The position numbers and the translations under genes are program-made. From positions 39,320-103,319 of the forward strand of contig CAWDMN010000041.1 in NCBI GenBank assembly GCA_963803155.1: DNA of 64,000 nucleotides. The letters run 5' to 3'. How positions within the stretch are numbered: position 1 is the stretch's first letter; each line of letters begins with the position of its first letter. This DNA is from CAWDMN01 sp963803155 (GTDB lineage: Bacteria > Acidobacteriota > Terriglobia > Versatilivoradales > Versatilivoraceae). The notes under the pieces are model-generated. The model saw nothing but the letters and a program-made list of their open reading frames with translations. It was not told the origin of the DNA and made no database searches. Shown here one piece after another: positions 35,923 through 44,379 of the stretch.

Positions 35923-36330
35923 TTATGCACTAAGATGAATCACCACTTGGCGAATCCCTCGGTGATGACGGTGCTCCCAAAGATAAACCCCTTGCCAGGC
36001 GCCCAAAACCAAATTTCCATCCATCACCGGGATGGATAGAGAAGTAGCCGTCAGGGCTGCTTTGATGTGCGAGGGCATGTCGTCAGCCCCTTCCATGGTG
36101 TGTGTATAGAGTGGATCTCCTTCCTTCACCAACCGGTTGAGCCATCGCTCCAAATCATGTTGGGCCGAAGGGTCCGCATTTTCCTGAATCAGAAGACTGG
36201 CGGAAGTGTGCGGGATAAAAATTGTGCAAAGCCCCTCCCGAATAGCCGACTCCCGAACAATCCTCTCCACCAGATGAGTAAAGGGATGCAATCCCTGCCC
36301 TGAAACCGAGATCTGAAGCGTCTTAATCAT
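35923..36330 (-). CDS. yjbQ: YjbQ/UPF0047 family protein
   Basis: A 135-residue protein of the UPF0047 family, full length. Signatures: GLCTIFIPHTSASLLIQEN (about 31-49), YTHTMEGADDMPSHIKAAL (about 71-89), and GAWQGVYLWEHRHHRGIRQV (about 109-128). Three conserved His residues probably bind a metal. Members have been described as secondary thiamine-phosphate synthases, but the physiological role is unsettled. The start at 36330 has GGGAG upstream; an upstream in-frame start adds eight residues. Confidence 0.92.
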   Translation of the reverse strand: MIKTLQISVSGQGLHPFTHLVERIVRESAIREGLCTIFIPHTSASLLIQENADPSAQHDLERWLNRLVKEGDPLYTHTMEGADDMPSHIKAALTATSLSIPVMDGNLVLGAWQGVYLWEHRHHRGIRQVVIHLSA

Positions 36331-36410
36331 GGATAGATGCTCCCACAAATTCAATTCCCTTCGACCCGCGCCAAAACCGGATCCGCCAGTATTTATCAGG
36401 ATGGGGTCGT

Positions 36411-37358
36411 CTATTTTTGGCTGGCATTATCCATCAACATTCGCCGGAACTCAGGCATGGCATGTAAAGGTTCAAAACGGGAATCCTCCTCAAGGTTGGC
36501 TGGCTGGATTAATCCCTTCCTGATCGCGCTCCGCAAGGATTCAAGCGCTCCTTTCCTGTCTCCCGCCACCACCTGGGCAGAGGCCAGCAAAATCCAAACC
36601 TGCGGATTTTCGGGGCGCGCCGTTGTCATCAATTGATATCGATCGATCACACGGGAGAACTCCTTGCCTCTTTGCAAATCCGGGATCTGTTCGCGCAATC
36701 CAATATAGGTTTCCAATAAGAAGCGTCTTGCCGCTATCCGCCGACTCCCGCCCGTCTTTTTTTCCGCATACTCGCGAGCCTGTCGGATGATCATAGTGGC
36801 TTGGGCAACTGCATCAATACGTTTTTCAAAATCGTCAAAGTCCCCAACCTGTCTGGCCAATTGCTGATTCCATGTCCGCTGCAAGTTTTCGGCATCCCTT
36901 TCCAGTCTTAAGAAGTCCTTTGCTCCCCCAGAATTTTGCAGCCGCGCCTGGGAGGATTTTGCCTCATCAATACTTTTCCACTTCGCAAAGGCTTGGACAA
37001 CGGAGCCAAACAGCGAAAGTGCCCTGAAAGATTCACCTGCACGTTCATATGCTTGAGCCTGATTCATCCATTTCGCAAAGATGATATCCAGGCGAGAATG
37101 ATCTGAGTTGGAAATCCCTTGCAGCATCGCCTGAACTTCCATCCATTCCAAGGCTTCTACCCCAACCTCAGGGGGAGGCCAATCATGCCCATCGGAAAAA
37201 ATGGAGAGGCGATTGGGGAGCTGCAATGAATCCAATTGCCTCTCGAGCCTTCTCATCTCAGGGAAATTAAAGTCTTCCACTCCGACTGCACCAAAATAAG
37301 CTATGGGCAAATCCCGTGTCACGGGATAACCTTGTGGGAAAGCCGGCTCCACAGGCAA
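36411..37358 (-). CDS. C-terminal part of a frameshifted secreted alpha/beta hydrolase with helical tail
   Basis: This frame continues the esterase begun in the next entry. Its first real residues are FPQGYPVTRDLPIAYFGAVG and then VEDFNFPEMRRLE, followed by FSDGHDWPPPEV, which supplies the catalytic His of the alpha/beta hydrolase. After about residue 85 comes a 230-residue helical region with tetratricopeptide-like character near its end (NPQVWILLASAQVVAGDRKG). The two frames overlap at 37267-37358 and join near 37345-37350 if one base is skipped. The listed start is not a real translation start. It lies on the minus strand, upstream of the YjbQ gene. Confidence 0.7.
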   Translation of the reverse strand: MPVEPAFPQGYPVTRDLPIAYFGAVGVEDFNFPEMRRLERQLDSLQLPNRLSIFSDGHDWPPPEVGVEALEWMEVQAMLQGISNSDHSRLDIIFAKWMNQAQAYERAGESFRALSLFGSVVQAFAKWKSIDEAKSSQARLQNSGGAKDFLRLERDAENLQRTWNQQLARQVGDFDDFEKRIDAVAQATMIIRQAREYAEKKTGGSRRIAARRFLLETYIGLREQIPDLQRGKEFSRVIDRYQLMTTARPENPQVWILLASAQVVAGDRKGALESLRSAIRKGLIQPANLEEDSRFEPLHAMPEFRRMLMDNASQK

Positions 37359-37944
37359 TTACCCCGGCGAATCTTTTATTGCCACTTGCCCCTATCGCTG
37401 AAGCCACACGGGCGCCACCCGAAAATCCCGCCAGATAAATTCGTCGGTCGTCGATGGAAAATCTGGCGTGAGCATCCTCCCACATCGCGCGAGCCGCTTG
37501 ATTTACCGGCTCATTGGGGCCATTCCGCGCGTTATTGGAACCGATGAGGATAAAGCCATATTGTTCGGCCCCGTTTTTAAAACACTGTAGCGGCATTTTG
37601 CCCCGGGCCCCCGGATCAAATGCCAAAACAACAGGCCATGGACGGCCCGGTTGATATTGAGAGGGCAAAAATAGGGCATAACTCTGATCGGCTTGGCGAA
37701 GACAAGAAACTCTCTCTATAACTTGGCCCACCGGGAACTCAGATTTTTGCTTATCGGAACTCGAAAGAAATGACTTGTCGGAGCTCAATCCGCGTGGGAG
37801 TTGCTCCTGCCATAACATGAGCGATGACTGTGGTGCTCCAATCCCCATTCTCATAAAAAGGATAGAAGAACCTACCGAAACGATTTTCAGGATATCAATC
37901 AGGGAGGAACCAATGCAGGAAAGGATCGATTTGCGCGGATTCAT
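37267..37944 (-). CDS. N-terminal part of a frameshifted secreted alpha/beta hydrolase (esterase)
   Basis: A 225-residue frame with a hydrophobic N-terminus that could act as a signal, then an alpha/beta hydrolase core: YALFLPSQYQPGRPWPVVLA, FDPGARG, and the nucleophile elbow LAGFSGGARVASAI. After VIACGAGFP the frame runs into unrelated residues (TRLSRDTGFAHSLF), while the +1 frame continues the expected GAVGVEDFNFPEMRRL. The two halves together make a polyhedral-depolymerase or dienelactone-hydrolase-like esterase of about 500 residues. The break lies in GCTTTCCCAC near 37345. It may be a real inactivating indel or a sequence error. Confidence 0.7.
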   Translation of the reverse strand: MNPRKSILSCIGSSLIDILKIVSVGSSILFMRMGIGAPQSSLMLWQEQLPRGLSSDKSFLSSSDKQKSEFPVGQVIERVSCLRQADQSYALFLPSQYQPGRPWPVVLAFDPGARGKMPLQCFKNGAEQYGFILIGSNNARNGPNEPVNQAARAMWEDAHARFSIDDRRIYLAGFSGGARVASAIGASGNKRFAGVIACGAGFPTRLSRDTGFAHSLFWCSRSGRL

Positions 37945-38047
37945 TTTTCGACCAGGATCTGCCGCGAGTGCGGAAAAACCAATTCTTCATATCCGGAATA
38001 TGACGGCTCAAACCAAAAACAAGTGGAATGAGATTTTCCTTAGCTGC

Positions 38048-38182
38048 TCAACTAAAGGTCCAGCCACTGGCCACACCGCTAGAAGATTTGAATATGATGG
38101 GAGCAAACCACACCACGAGATACCACAAGCCACCGAGAAAACCCATCCCCGCCGAGCAAAATACAAAATTGTCACGCAGCAA
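38048..38182 (-). CDS. possible 44-residue membrane protein
   Basis: A TTG at 38182 with GGGAG six bases upstream opens a frame for 44 residues containing GFLGGLWYLVVWFAPIIF, a credible single membrane helix. It is in the otherwise empty 374-base gap 37945-38318. It has no recognised family; a longer overlapping frame in another phase looks less protein-like. Confidence 0.25.
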   Translation of the reverse strand: MLRDNFVFCSAGMGFLGGLWYLVVWFAPIIFKSSSGVASGWTFS

Positions 38183-38318
38183 AGTTCGGCTCCCGAACCC
38201 TCTGCCACCTCGTTAATTCCGCCATGCAAGACGGTTCAGCAAACTATTTCCAGCGTGCCTACTGCATTTGACTCCTCTGTCCCTTTATTACGGCCAGCCG
38301 TCTAGACTTGCTAGCAGT

Positions 38319-38825
38319 TCAAGGGGTCATTCCATATTTTTCCATTTGAATCATCAATCCGCCTTGCACACGCTGAACCACTTCCAGTGCCGATTGTAAA
38401 GGAGGCTGGATTTCTTCGGAGGCCTTTTCAATTTTTCTCACCAATGCCGTTGACTGCTCGCGGGTTGTTTTAAACATCAAATTCAGATTCTTCTTATTGT
38501 TCTTGTTGGCCGTAATGATCTGATTCAATGATTCATCCGCACCACTGACCGCTTTCCGAAAACCAGGCACCAGCAGGTTGGCCCCGTCACGGTTCCTCTT
38601 ATCCGCGGCCGACAAAAGCGCTTTCAAGCGTTCATTGGCAATGCTTAAATAGGCTCGCAGCTGGGCCTCCGGATCCTTGGCGGCAGCAAGGGTTTGTTTC
38701 TCCTGATCGGTAAATGCCTGCGCGTCCTCCTCAGAAGCAGCCTGAGCCCTCAAAAAACCATTTAGGGCAAATAAAAACAAAACCGCGAATAGAATTTGCA
38801 CAGATTTCTTGGTTAAGCTCAACAT
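38319..38825 (-). CDS. secreted helical protein of unknown function
   Basis: A 168-residue exported protein. The signal peptide (MLSLTKKSVQILFAVLFLFA, cleaved after LRAQA) fixes the start at 38825; the open frame runs 26 residues further upstream without signal character. The mature part is almost entirely amphipathic helix, rich in Lys, Gln and Ala, with NNKKNLNLMFKTTREQS in the middle. I do not recognise the family. No operon partner is evident. Confidence 0.75.
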   Translation of the reverse strand: MLSLTKKSVQILFAVLFLFALNGFLRAQAASEEDAQAFTDQEKQTLAAAKDPEAQLRAYLSIANERLKALLSAADKRNRDGANLLVPGFRKAVSGADESLNQIITANKNNKKNLNLMFKTTREQSTALVRKIEKASEEIQPPLQSALEVVQRVQGGLMIQMEKYGMTP

Positions 38826-39781
38826 GACAAAATCCTCGGATCCGTTACATAGGACTGCCGGGGGATTATCCCGGCGTGAAGTGCGGTGTTTGCATGAATC
38901 CAAAACATGACCGCAATTGGAAGATCTCGCGGCCGAAAGTAATTCGAAACTCTCCCGAGAATCATCTTGGTCTCATCTCGAGCCGCTTGATAGTGAATTG
39001 TAAAACAAAGCTCCAGCCAAAGAAACTGAATTTCATTCTCCCTGCCGTAAAGGAATTGTGCATCTGGGGAAGAACGGCTCGCCTGAACCTATGTGGGAGA
39101 AAAAGCGTATTGACGAGGCCCCTTTGCTTGATCATTCATTCTTGGCGGAGACCGCCTTACAATGATCGGGAGAAATAGCGTCAGCCCATTATGATCCTAA
39201 ATCAAGCGTATATATCCTCCACGGTAGAAGAACTTCTAATTGGGGGATATGAGAAGGACTCGTAATCTGACAATTGCATCGGCGCGAAAGAAAAGAATTG
39301 AATTCCCATTGGAAATGCTTTCATATTGGTATACTAATAAGGGCAACTTCCTTTAAAATTCTGAGAGAATTTTCTGTTTTCGTGTTTTGGTCACACCCAA
39401 ATGAAGCAGCACATGGGAATTCGCCACTGGATGACAGTGCGGATTTCTGATTCAGCCGGGTGCGGACATGCTTGGCCCCTCTATGCATGAGCCCCGGATC
39501 CCGCGAGGAGTTCAGGCGGACTATCTCTTCGCAGGCCTGGAAAGACCATATCTTGACGCTGGATAACCGGTCCGCATCAGTGACACGTCGATTCGTGACA
39601 TGGGAATGAATAGGAAATAATGTTGCCACCTGCGATGAAAATGTTAAAGTTGAGCGAGGCGGACAGGCACTATAAATAACAGCGGCAAGGATCTTTGATC
39701 GCCACCCGGGAAACGGCAGTTCCTGCTATCCTAACTTTCAATCCCTCCGGGGGATTCAAATCGGCGAGGGGATGCTCTCTC
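38826..39781 (+). other. non-coding gap
   Basis: These 956 bases lie between a leftward secreted protein gene and a rightward methyltransferase gene. I saw no convincing gene, RNA or repeat; the short open frames there lack ribosome sites. Both promoters must lie here. Confidence 0.45.
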
Positions 39782-40438
39782 ATGAGGAAAAATAAGAATT
39801 CGTTGTGGCTCCTGGTGGCAGCGTTGTCCTTGGGGATAATGGGCTGTCAGGGGGAGAAAGAAGATGAAGCGGTCTATTCCGGACTGGAAGAGTCCAAGGT
39901 TGTTCAGCTGCTCAAACGTTTTCCCGATCAGTACCGACTTTTGAATGTCCCTCCGGCGGATGGCCGATTCCTTTATGATTTGGTCATACAACATCATTAT
40001 CGGCGCGGGCTCGAAATTGGCACCGCCAATGGCTATTCCGCCATGTGGTTGGGAATGGCCTTCCGCAAGACGGGCGGGAAATTGATCACCATAGAAATCA
40101 ATCCCGACCTGGCCAATGAAGCCCGACAAAATTTCCGGATCGCCGGTCTACCCGAAATCGTCGATTCCCGCATTAATGACGCCTTCAAAGAGATTCCACA
40201 AATCGAGGGCGATTTTGACTTTGTCTTCATTGATGCCTGGAAAGCCGATTACAAAAAGTTTTTTGATCTCTTATATCCAAGAGTCCGCATTGGAGGGGCG
40301 ATTACCGCTCATAATGTGATCGATTCTCCCGATGAACTCAAGGACTTCTTGCAGGCAATCCAATCGGACCCCAAGCTGGACACCACTCTCAACAAAAGCA
40401 GCAACCGGGGGATCTCGGTCAGCATTCGCAAACCCTGA
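39782..40438 (+). CDS. class I SAM-dependent O-methyltransferase with a lipoprotein-type signal
   Basis: A 218-residue protein. The C-terminal 170 residues are an O-methyltransferase of the catechol/caffeoyl-CoA type: LEIGTANGYSAMWLGMA (SAM loop), GGKLITIEINPDLANEA, and FDFVFIDAWKADYKKFFD with the catalytic Asp. The N-terminus reads MRKNKNSLWLLVAALSLGIM followed by GCQGEKED, a standard lipoprotein signal with Cys 22. A SAM-dependent enzyme outside the cytoplasm would lack cofactor, so either the signal is not processed, the true start is internal, or the protein uses the fold differently. An open frame extends 29 residues upstream of the chosen ATG. Confidence 0.82.
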   Translation: MRKNKNSLWLLVAALSLGIMGCQGEKEDEAVYSGLEESKVVQLLKRFPDQYRLLNVPPADGRFLYDLVIQHHYRRGLEIGTANGYSAMWLGMAFRKTGGKLITIEINPDLANEARQNFRIAGLPEIVDSRINDAFKEIPQIEGDFDFVFIDAWKADYKKFFDLLYPRVRIGGAITAHNVIDSPDELKDFLQAIQSDPKLDTTLNKSSNRGISVSIRKP

Positions 40439-40594
40439 AAGGAATAATCTCAAATTGTATTTGGGGGGGCAGTTCCTGATGAGGAAGATTTGCCCCCACA
40501 TGCACATAGATTCGCCTTGAGCGTGATTCTTGACATGCCGAGGAAATCGGCGCGACGGCGGATATCTTTGTGGGAGTAAAAAAGAGAAGAGATG

Positions 40595-40708
40595 CTATTG
40601 CGTGGGAAAACGGATAATAGGAAAAAATAAAATCACAAGCAGTCCGAGGTAAAGAAGAAATTCCAGAAAACAAACTTTTAATAAGACGTAGTCTTCTCGG
40701 GTCATCAT
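40595..40708 (-). CDS. 37-residue single-pass membrane protein
   Basis: ATG-ATG at 40708 follows GGAAAGGCAGGAATT, a good ribosome site. The peptide is MMTREDYVLLKVCFLEFLLY continuing LGLLVILFFPIIRF to a TAG: a short polar start and one long membrane helix. It has no recognised family. It lies in the gap between the methyltransferase gene and the convergent VWFA gene, in the same direction as the latter and 90 bases beyond its stop. Composition and the ribosome site argue for coding; the size argues for caution. Confidence 0.5.
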   Translation of the reverse strand: MMTREDYVLLKVCFLEFLLYLGLLVILFFPIIRFPTQ

Positions 40709-40797
40709 AATTCCTGCCTTTCCGGCTATTGCAATTTATGATGCCCCGGCATCATGAATAGATGCTTGTGGATGTATTTTGAGATCTTGGATTGCAC

Positions 40798-41802
40798 CTA
40801 TCGGATCTGTTTACGCTGTCGCAAAACCGGCACCATGGAATACCCATCCCGGTGGCGAACTTTATAAAGAGGATTGCTGACCTTGATTTCAATTTGATGA
40901 AAAACCTGGTCATGAGCGGTGGGATTTGGATAATAACCCAAAACATAAAGAGTGCGCAATTCCGCGCTCAAATCATCGAAAGATGACTGCAGGCGGGCCA
41001 TGGATGGAACGGCGAAATATTTCCCCCCGGTCTTTTCGGCCAAATAAATCATGGCATGTTGGCCAGCCAAATTCTCTCCGGCTGGACTTTTGATGGGTTG
41101 AATCACCAGAGGGTACACCACCGTCCCAGCATTTTGGGCGGCCCGGATGCAACTTTCCAAATTGATTTCACTCGTGGTGTCATCCCCGTCCGTGATCATG
41201 ACGATGACTTTCGGCCCCTTCAGAGGAGAGAGAGATTCAGCAGCCAGAAATACGGCATCGTATAATGAAGTGGCTCCTCCAGTTTTAATCGAATGCAAAG
41301 CTGCGCCAAAAAGCTCGTTCCGATTGCTTGAATGTACCAACTCATCCACTTCATCCGAGACCTGATAGATGGAGACCCGGTCCACCGGACGAATGACTTT
41401 TTTCAAAAACTCGAGGGCCGCATCCTGTTCAGTCTTCAGCTCGATCAGGACGCTGCCGGAAGCATCAAACAGGAGACAAAGATTCAAAGGTTGATTTAAT
41501 TCCCTTCCAAAAATGGCAATATCTTGTTCCTTTCCATTCTCGAAAATTTGAAAATCCTCTTTTTTTAAATTTGGAACAAGCGCTCCATTGGGCGTGGTCA
41601 CTATTGCCTGGATTTCCACAAGGTTGATGTCCACCACCAGTTTGTAGTCATCCTGCCTCTGCGTGGCGGCTTTCTGTCCGGTAAGAATCTCCGGAAAAGC
41701 GATAATCCACGGCAACAGGGCGATAAAAACCAAAATATACGAATATCCATTTCGTTCTCGGACTACGATCAAGAGAAGCCGCCCATGGCAGTGAACACGC
41801 AC
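40798..41802 (-). CDS. VWFA-related (acidobacterial-type) secreted protein
   Basis: A 334-residue exported protein: an N-terminal hydrophobic segment (about 20-38), a beta-rich linker with the typical VVDINLVEIQAIVTTPNGAL and LKKEDFQIFENGKEQ, then a von Willebrand A domain. The metal site DxSxS is LLFDASGSV (about 111-119) and the Asp-rich MITDGDDTTSE follows. This arrangement defines the VWFA-related acidobacterial family (TIGR03436), which is very abundant in that phylum, so the gene is a taxonomic marker as well. Adhesion or complex assembly outside the cell is likely. Confidence 0.87.
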   Translation of the reverse strand: MRVHCHGRLLLIVVRERNGYSYILVFIALLPWIIAFPEILTGQKAATQRQDDYKLVVDINLVEIQAIVTTPNGALVPNLKKEDFQIFENGKEQDIAIFGRELNQPLNLCLLFDASGSVLIELKTEQDAALEFLKKVIRPVDRVSIYQVSDEVDELVHSSNRNELFGAALHSIKTGGATSLYDAVFLAAESLSPLKGPKVIVMITDGDDTTSEINLESCIRAAQNAGTVVYPLVIQPIKSPAGENLAGQHAMIYLAEKTGGKYFAVPSMARLQSSFDDLSAELRTLYVLGYYPNPTAHDQVFHQIEIKVSNPLYKVRHRDGYSMVPVLRQRKQIR

Positions 41803-42132
41803 GTCACCGCAAGAATATAGTCAAAACAGATCATGTTATCGCCAATCAAATGCTGGATGATAGGGGAGGACATCAAATTCCGTCCCACCATCCGTCATTT
41901 CCTGATTTTATATGAGATCTTATTCTTCCAGCAAATTTCTTCCCATTTCAGGGAAAACTCCGCCCAACTTCCGCGGAAAACCGTGGCACTAATCGCATGG
42001 ATTAGAACGCAAATCCCTTGAATTGGATGCCTGCAGACAGTGGCGGCGATCCTGCGAGAAGAATGGAAATCGGGATATTGCGGGCTCAGCAAATCGTCGG
42101 ACCTTGGCAATAGCCTGTGATGTGTCCCCCAA

Positions 42133-42268
42133 GAAAATAGCGTGGATGGAGGCGGGGTGCCCCTCGCCTGAGTTTACCAAACCTCTGCTCAGGCGGCCTG
42201 AGGGCAGGCCGCCTCCATCATCCCATTTTCATTATCTTATTGAGCCAGCTGAGCTGGCATGAGTGGCT
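42133..42268 (+). repeat. family B intergenic repeat
   Basis: GAAAATAGCGTGGATGGAGG...CCGCCTCCATCATCCC forms a long stem, followed by CATTTTCATTATC and a second small palindrome GCCAGCTGAGCTGGC. It is closely matched at 58107-58237, and its right half in reverse at 6113-6163. It lies in the 635-base gap 41803-42437; nothing else is seen there. Confidence 0.78.
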
Positions 42269-42437
42269 TTTCAGCAATCCGCCAAAGGCCCTCAAAATTG
42301 TGCCCCTCTGGGATCCTTCTGAAAAAAGGGGAGTGGAAGGGAACTAAGATTGACAGAATTTCTCACAGGGCTATAATCGCAAAAACAGGGGAAGAATTCA
42401 GCGAGTTTTGATCAGCCGGTTTAAGGAGATAAGTCAT

Positions 42438-43151
42438 ATGCGCGAATTTTTTGAAACTACCTTTGCTGAACCTATGCGCCAACTCTACAGCCATCTGGCT
42501 TCTTTCTTCCCCCGATTGCTGGCCGCCGCCAGCCTGATCATGCTGGGGCTTCTACTTGCCTGGCTTGCCTGCAAATTGGTTCGAAAGAGTCTTCTGGCTA
42601 TACATTTTGATCGGCTTTTTGCTCAAATGGGTGTGGCCGGCTTGTTGGAGCGTTCGAAAATCCAGCGGCAACCCTCAGATCTGCTTGCTTCCGGGATTTA
42701 TTGGCTGATCTTTTTTAATTTTTTCATGATTGGCATTCGAACTTTGGATGAGCCTGTCATGAATCAGGTTTTTTCGCGTTTTTTTGCATACCTTCCCAAT
42801 TTGCTGGTGTCGGTCTTGATTCTGATTGTGGGCTTGATTTTCAGCAAGTTTATTTCGCGCAATATATTAGTGGCCGCAAACAATGCCAAACTTCAATCCG
42901 CCCGGTTGATTAGCATCGGCGCGGACATCTTATTGTCGCTGTTTACTCTGTCCTTGGCACTAGAACAATTGGAGATTGGGAAATCGACCATAGTTGCGGC
43001 ATTTTCCATTCTTTTTGGCGGAGCAGTGCTTGCGCTGGCCATCGCTTTCGGATTAGGGGGACGAGATCTGGCTCGAAATTTTCTGGAGAAGAAATTCCTT
43101 CGCTCGAAGGATTCCACTGAGAGTCCTGACAATAATTCTCCGGCACAGTAA
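42438..43151 (+). CDS. MscS-type small membrane protein (conserved TM-helix domain only)
   Basis: A 237-residue membrane protein with about five helices: 21-45, 85-105, 122-145, 160-180 and 190-215. The conserved helix FSILFGGAVLALAIAFGLGG followed by RDLARNFLEKK matches the pore-lining helix motif of the MscS-related family with the conserved TM-helix repeat. The cytoplasmic beta-domain of MscS proper is missing; the protein stops about 25 residues after the helix. It may form a small mechanosensitive or osmolyte channel. The ATG at 42438 has AAGGAG about 11 bases upstream. Confidence 0.8.
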   Translation: MREFFETTFAEPMRQLYSHLASFFPRLLAAASLIMLGLLLAWLACKLVRKSLLAIHFDRLFAQMGVAGLLERSKIQRQPSDLLASGIYWLIFFNFFMIGIRTLDEPVMNQVFSRFFAYLPNLLVSVLILIVGLIFSKFISRNILVAANNAKLQSARLISIGADILLSLFTLSLALEQLEIGKSTIVAAFSILFGGAVLALAIAFGLGGRDLARNFLEKKFLRSKDSTESPDNNSPAQ

Positions 43152-43166
43152 GAGCCTTCTGCCACG

Positions 43167-43252
43167 TGGTGGAACGCGCGATCCTTCGCGCGTTGCGATT
43201 CCTGCCTTGCCTTTGACACAAGCGGTCAAACGTGCCCGCTCCACCAAGTGGT
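43167..43252 (+). repeat. family C intergenic repeat
   Basis: GGTGGAACGCGCGATCC near the left and GTGCCCGCTCCACCA near the right match the ends of 6159-6252, with an inner CGCGCG hairpin. It lies just after the MscS-like gene. Confidence 0.6.
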
Positions 43253-43341
43253 ACGCGCTCGCTCGCACACCATCCCGGGCGAGCATAGGCATGAGAGATT
43301 TTTTTGCGCCTGGTTGATCCGGGCAATATTGTTTCAGGTAA

Positions 43342-43521
43342 TCAGCGATGAGGAAATGGGAACATCATCCATCCCATAATAATGGCCACGCCAAGGAAGG
43401 AGAAGAAAGAAAAAACGCCATAGCGGATTCTTTCTCTGAGTTCCTCTTTTGATGTCAAAGAAAAAACCACCGAAACACAAAGCGAAAAAATCAAAATAGC
43501 AGTAAGGTGAGATATTTCCAT
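43342..43521 (-). CDS. 59-residue two-helix membrane protein
   Basis: An ATG at 43521 preceded by AAGGAC opens 59 codons ending in TGA. The peptide has two clear membrane helices, MEISHLTAILIFSLCVSVV (1-19) and FSFFSFLGVAIIMGWMMFPF (about 37-56), joined by a charged loop TSKEELRERIRYG. I do not recognise a family. It starts 37 bases after the DUF6677-like gene on the same strand, so they are likely co-transcribed. The size, membrane character, charge distribution following the positive-inside rule and ribosome site make this a real gene in my judgement. Confidence 0.68.
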   Translation of the reverse strand: MEISHLTAILIFSLCVSVVFSLTSKEELRERIRYGVFSFFSFLGVAIIMGWMMFPFPHR

Positions 43522-43558
43522 AAAACTGTCCTTAGCCCATCAAAACCGAAATCACGCC

Positions 43559-43936
43559 CTATTTCTTGCGCCCAACGGCAATATCGTAAGCGTTCAAGAC
43601 TACCAGCAAGTTCAAAAAACCCGCCACAATTAAAAAGGTCGTCCCATAATCGAAAGACTGGTTTTGCAGATTTCCCACACCTAATCCGTAAGACTTGGCC
43701 AACCAGTATGGAACCCCAATGCTGACATTGGCAAAAAAAGGAAGCAGCAAGATGGGTTGAGCCAAATCAACCTCGTAGAGCTTGCCTTCTAACTTAAGCC
43801 CCATCACAAAAAGAACCATTATCGATGCGCAGAGCAGAAAAGCCCGAAACCATTTTCTCAAGCAGAGGTGCCCCAGACCCGGAAAAATCAACGCCGTCAC
43901 CGTGATGAGTGCTGCTTTCGTTTTGATTGTGATCAT
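43559..43936 (-). CDS. DUF6677-like membrane protein
   Basis: A 125-residue protein with about four membrane helices. The N-terminal LIFPGLGHLCLRKWFRAFLL resembles the TM2/DUF6677 start (PGxGHxxLG followed by basic residues), and the C-terminal YGTTFLIVAGFLNLLVVLNA with YDIAVGRKK is characteristic of DUF6677. The function of the family is unknown. It belongs to a leftward group: yggS, yggU, this gene, then a 59-residue membrane protein. Spacing to yggU is 61 bases. Confidence 0.75.
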   Translation of the reverse strand: MITIKTKAALITVTALIFPGLGHLCLRKWFRAFLLCASIMVLFVMGLKLEGKLYEVDLAQPILLLPFFANVSIGVPYWLAKSYGLGVGNLQNQSFDYGTTFLIVAGFLNLLVVLNAYDIAVGRKK

Positions 43937-43997
43937 GCAGGTTTGCGTATTCTCCCGTGAGGATTATCGTACCAAGCACCAGCAGGCCTCAGCTATT

Positions 43998-44288
43998 CTA
44001 AGGGTTAATCTGTTCAGCCGCCAAGCAGAATTTCTTCAGCACCTCGGGATCAGCCCCCACCACTTGAACCAGTTTCCTCCTCGATTTGTGTCCGGAGCGC
44101 ATTGAGATGTTCTTCTTGGGCACTTTCAATTGCTCGGCTAAAAATTCCACCAAGGCGTCATTGGCTTTCCCATCCACGGGAGGAGCCGCCAACTTGATTT
44201 TCAGAGTCTCCCCCTCCCTGCCGGCCAAACAGGTCGTCGAAGCCTTCGGAGTGACTTTGATACAGAGGGTGACTGGTTTAAATGCCAT
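43998..44288 (-). CDS. yggU: DUF167/YggU family protein
   Basis: A 96-residue protein of the UPF0235/DUF167 family, full length. Signatures: VTPKASTTCLAGREGETLKI near 12-31, AAPPVDGKANDALVEFLAEQ (about 34-53) and RSGHKSRRKLVQVVG (about 64-78). The start was set at ATG 44288 (MAFKPVTLCIKV); an open frame extends 52 residues further but overlaps the spacer after yggS. Function is unknown, but the gene is usually found with yggS, as here, 91 bases downstream of it. Confidence 0.88.
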   Translation of the reverse strand: MAFKPVTLCIKVTPKASTTCLAGREGETLKIKLAAPPVDGKANDALVEFLAEQLKVPKKNISMRSGHKSRRKLVQVVGADPEVLKKFCLAAEQINP

Positions 44289-44379
44289 TTTTTTTCGAGG
44301 GAAGTAATTCTCAGCGACATGGCAATCAAGCGGGTCTTCTAGCGACTTGATCCGCACGACTGCACTCGCCGAGGGAGAA

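Noticed and set aside
37340..37355. Programmed ribosomal frameshift in the esterase gene
   Set aside because: No stimulatory structure or slippery heptamer of known type was evident; an indel is the simpler reading.
37775..38305. 176-residue rightward frame over the esterase start
   Set aside because: It has no ribosome site or family resemblance and overlaps the alpha/beta hydrolase gene on the opposite strand.
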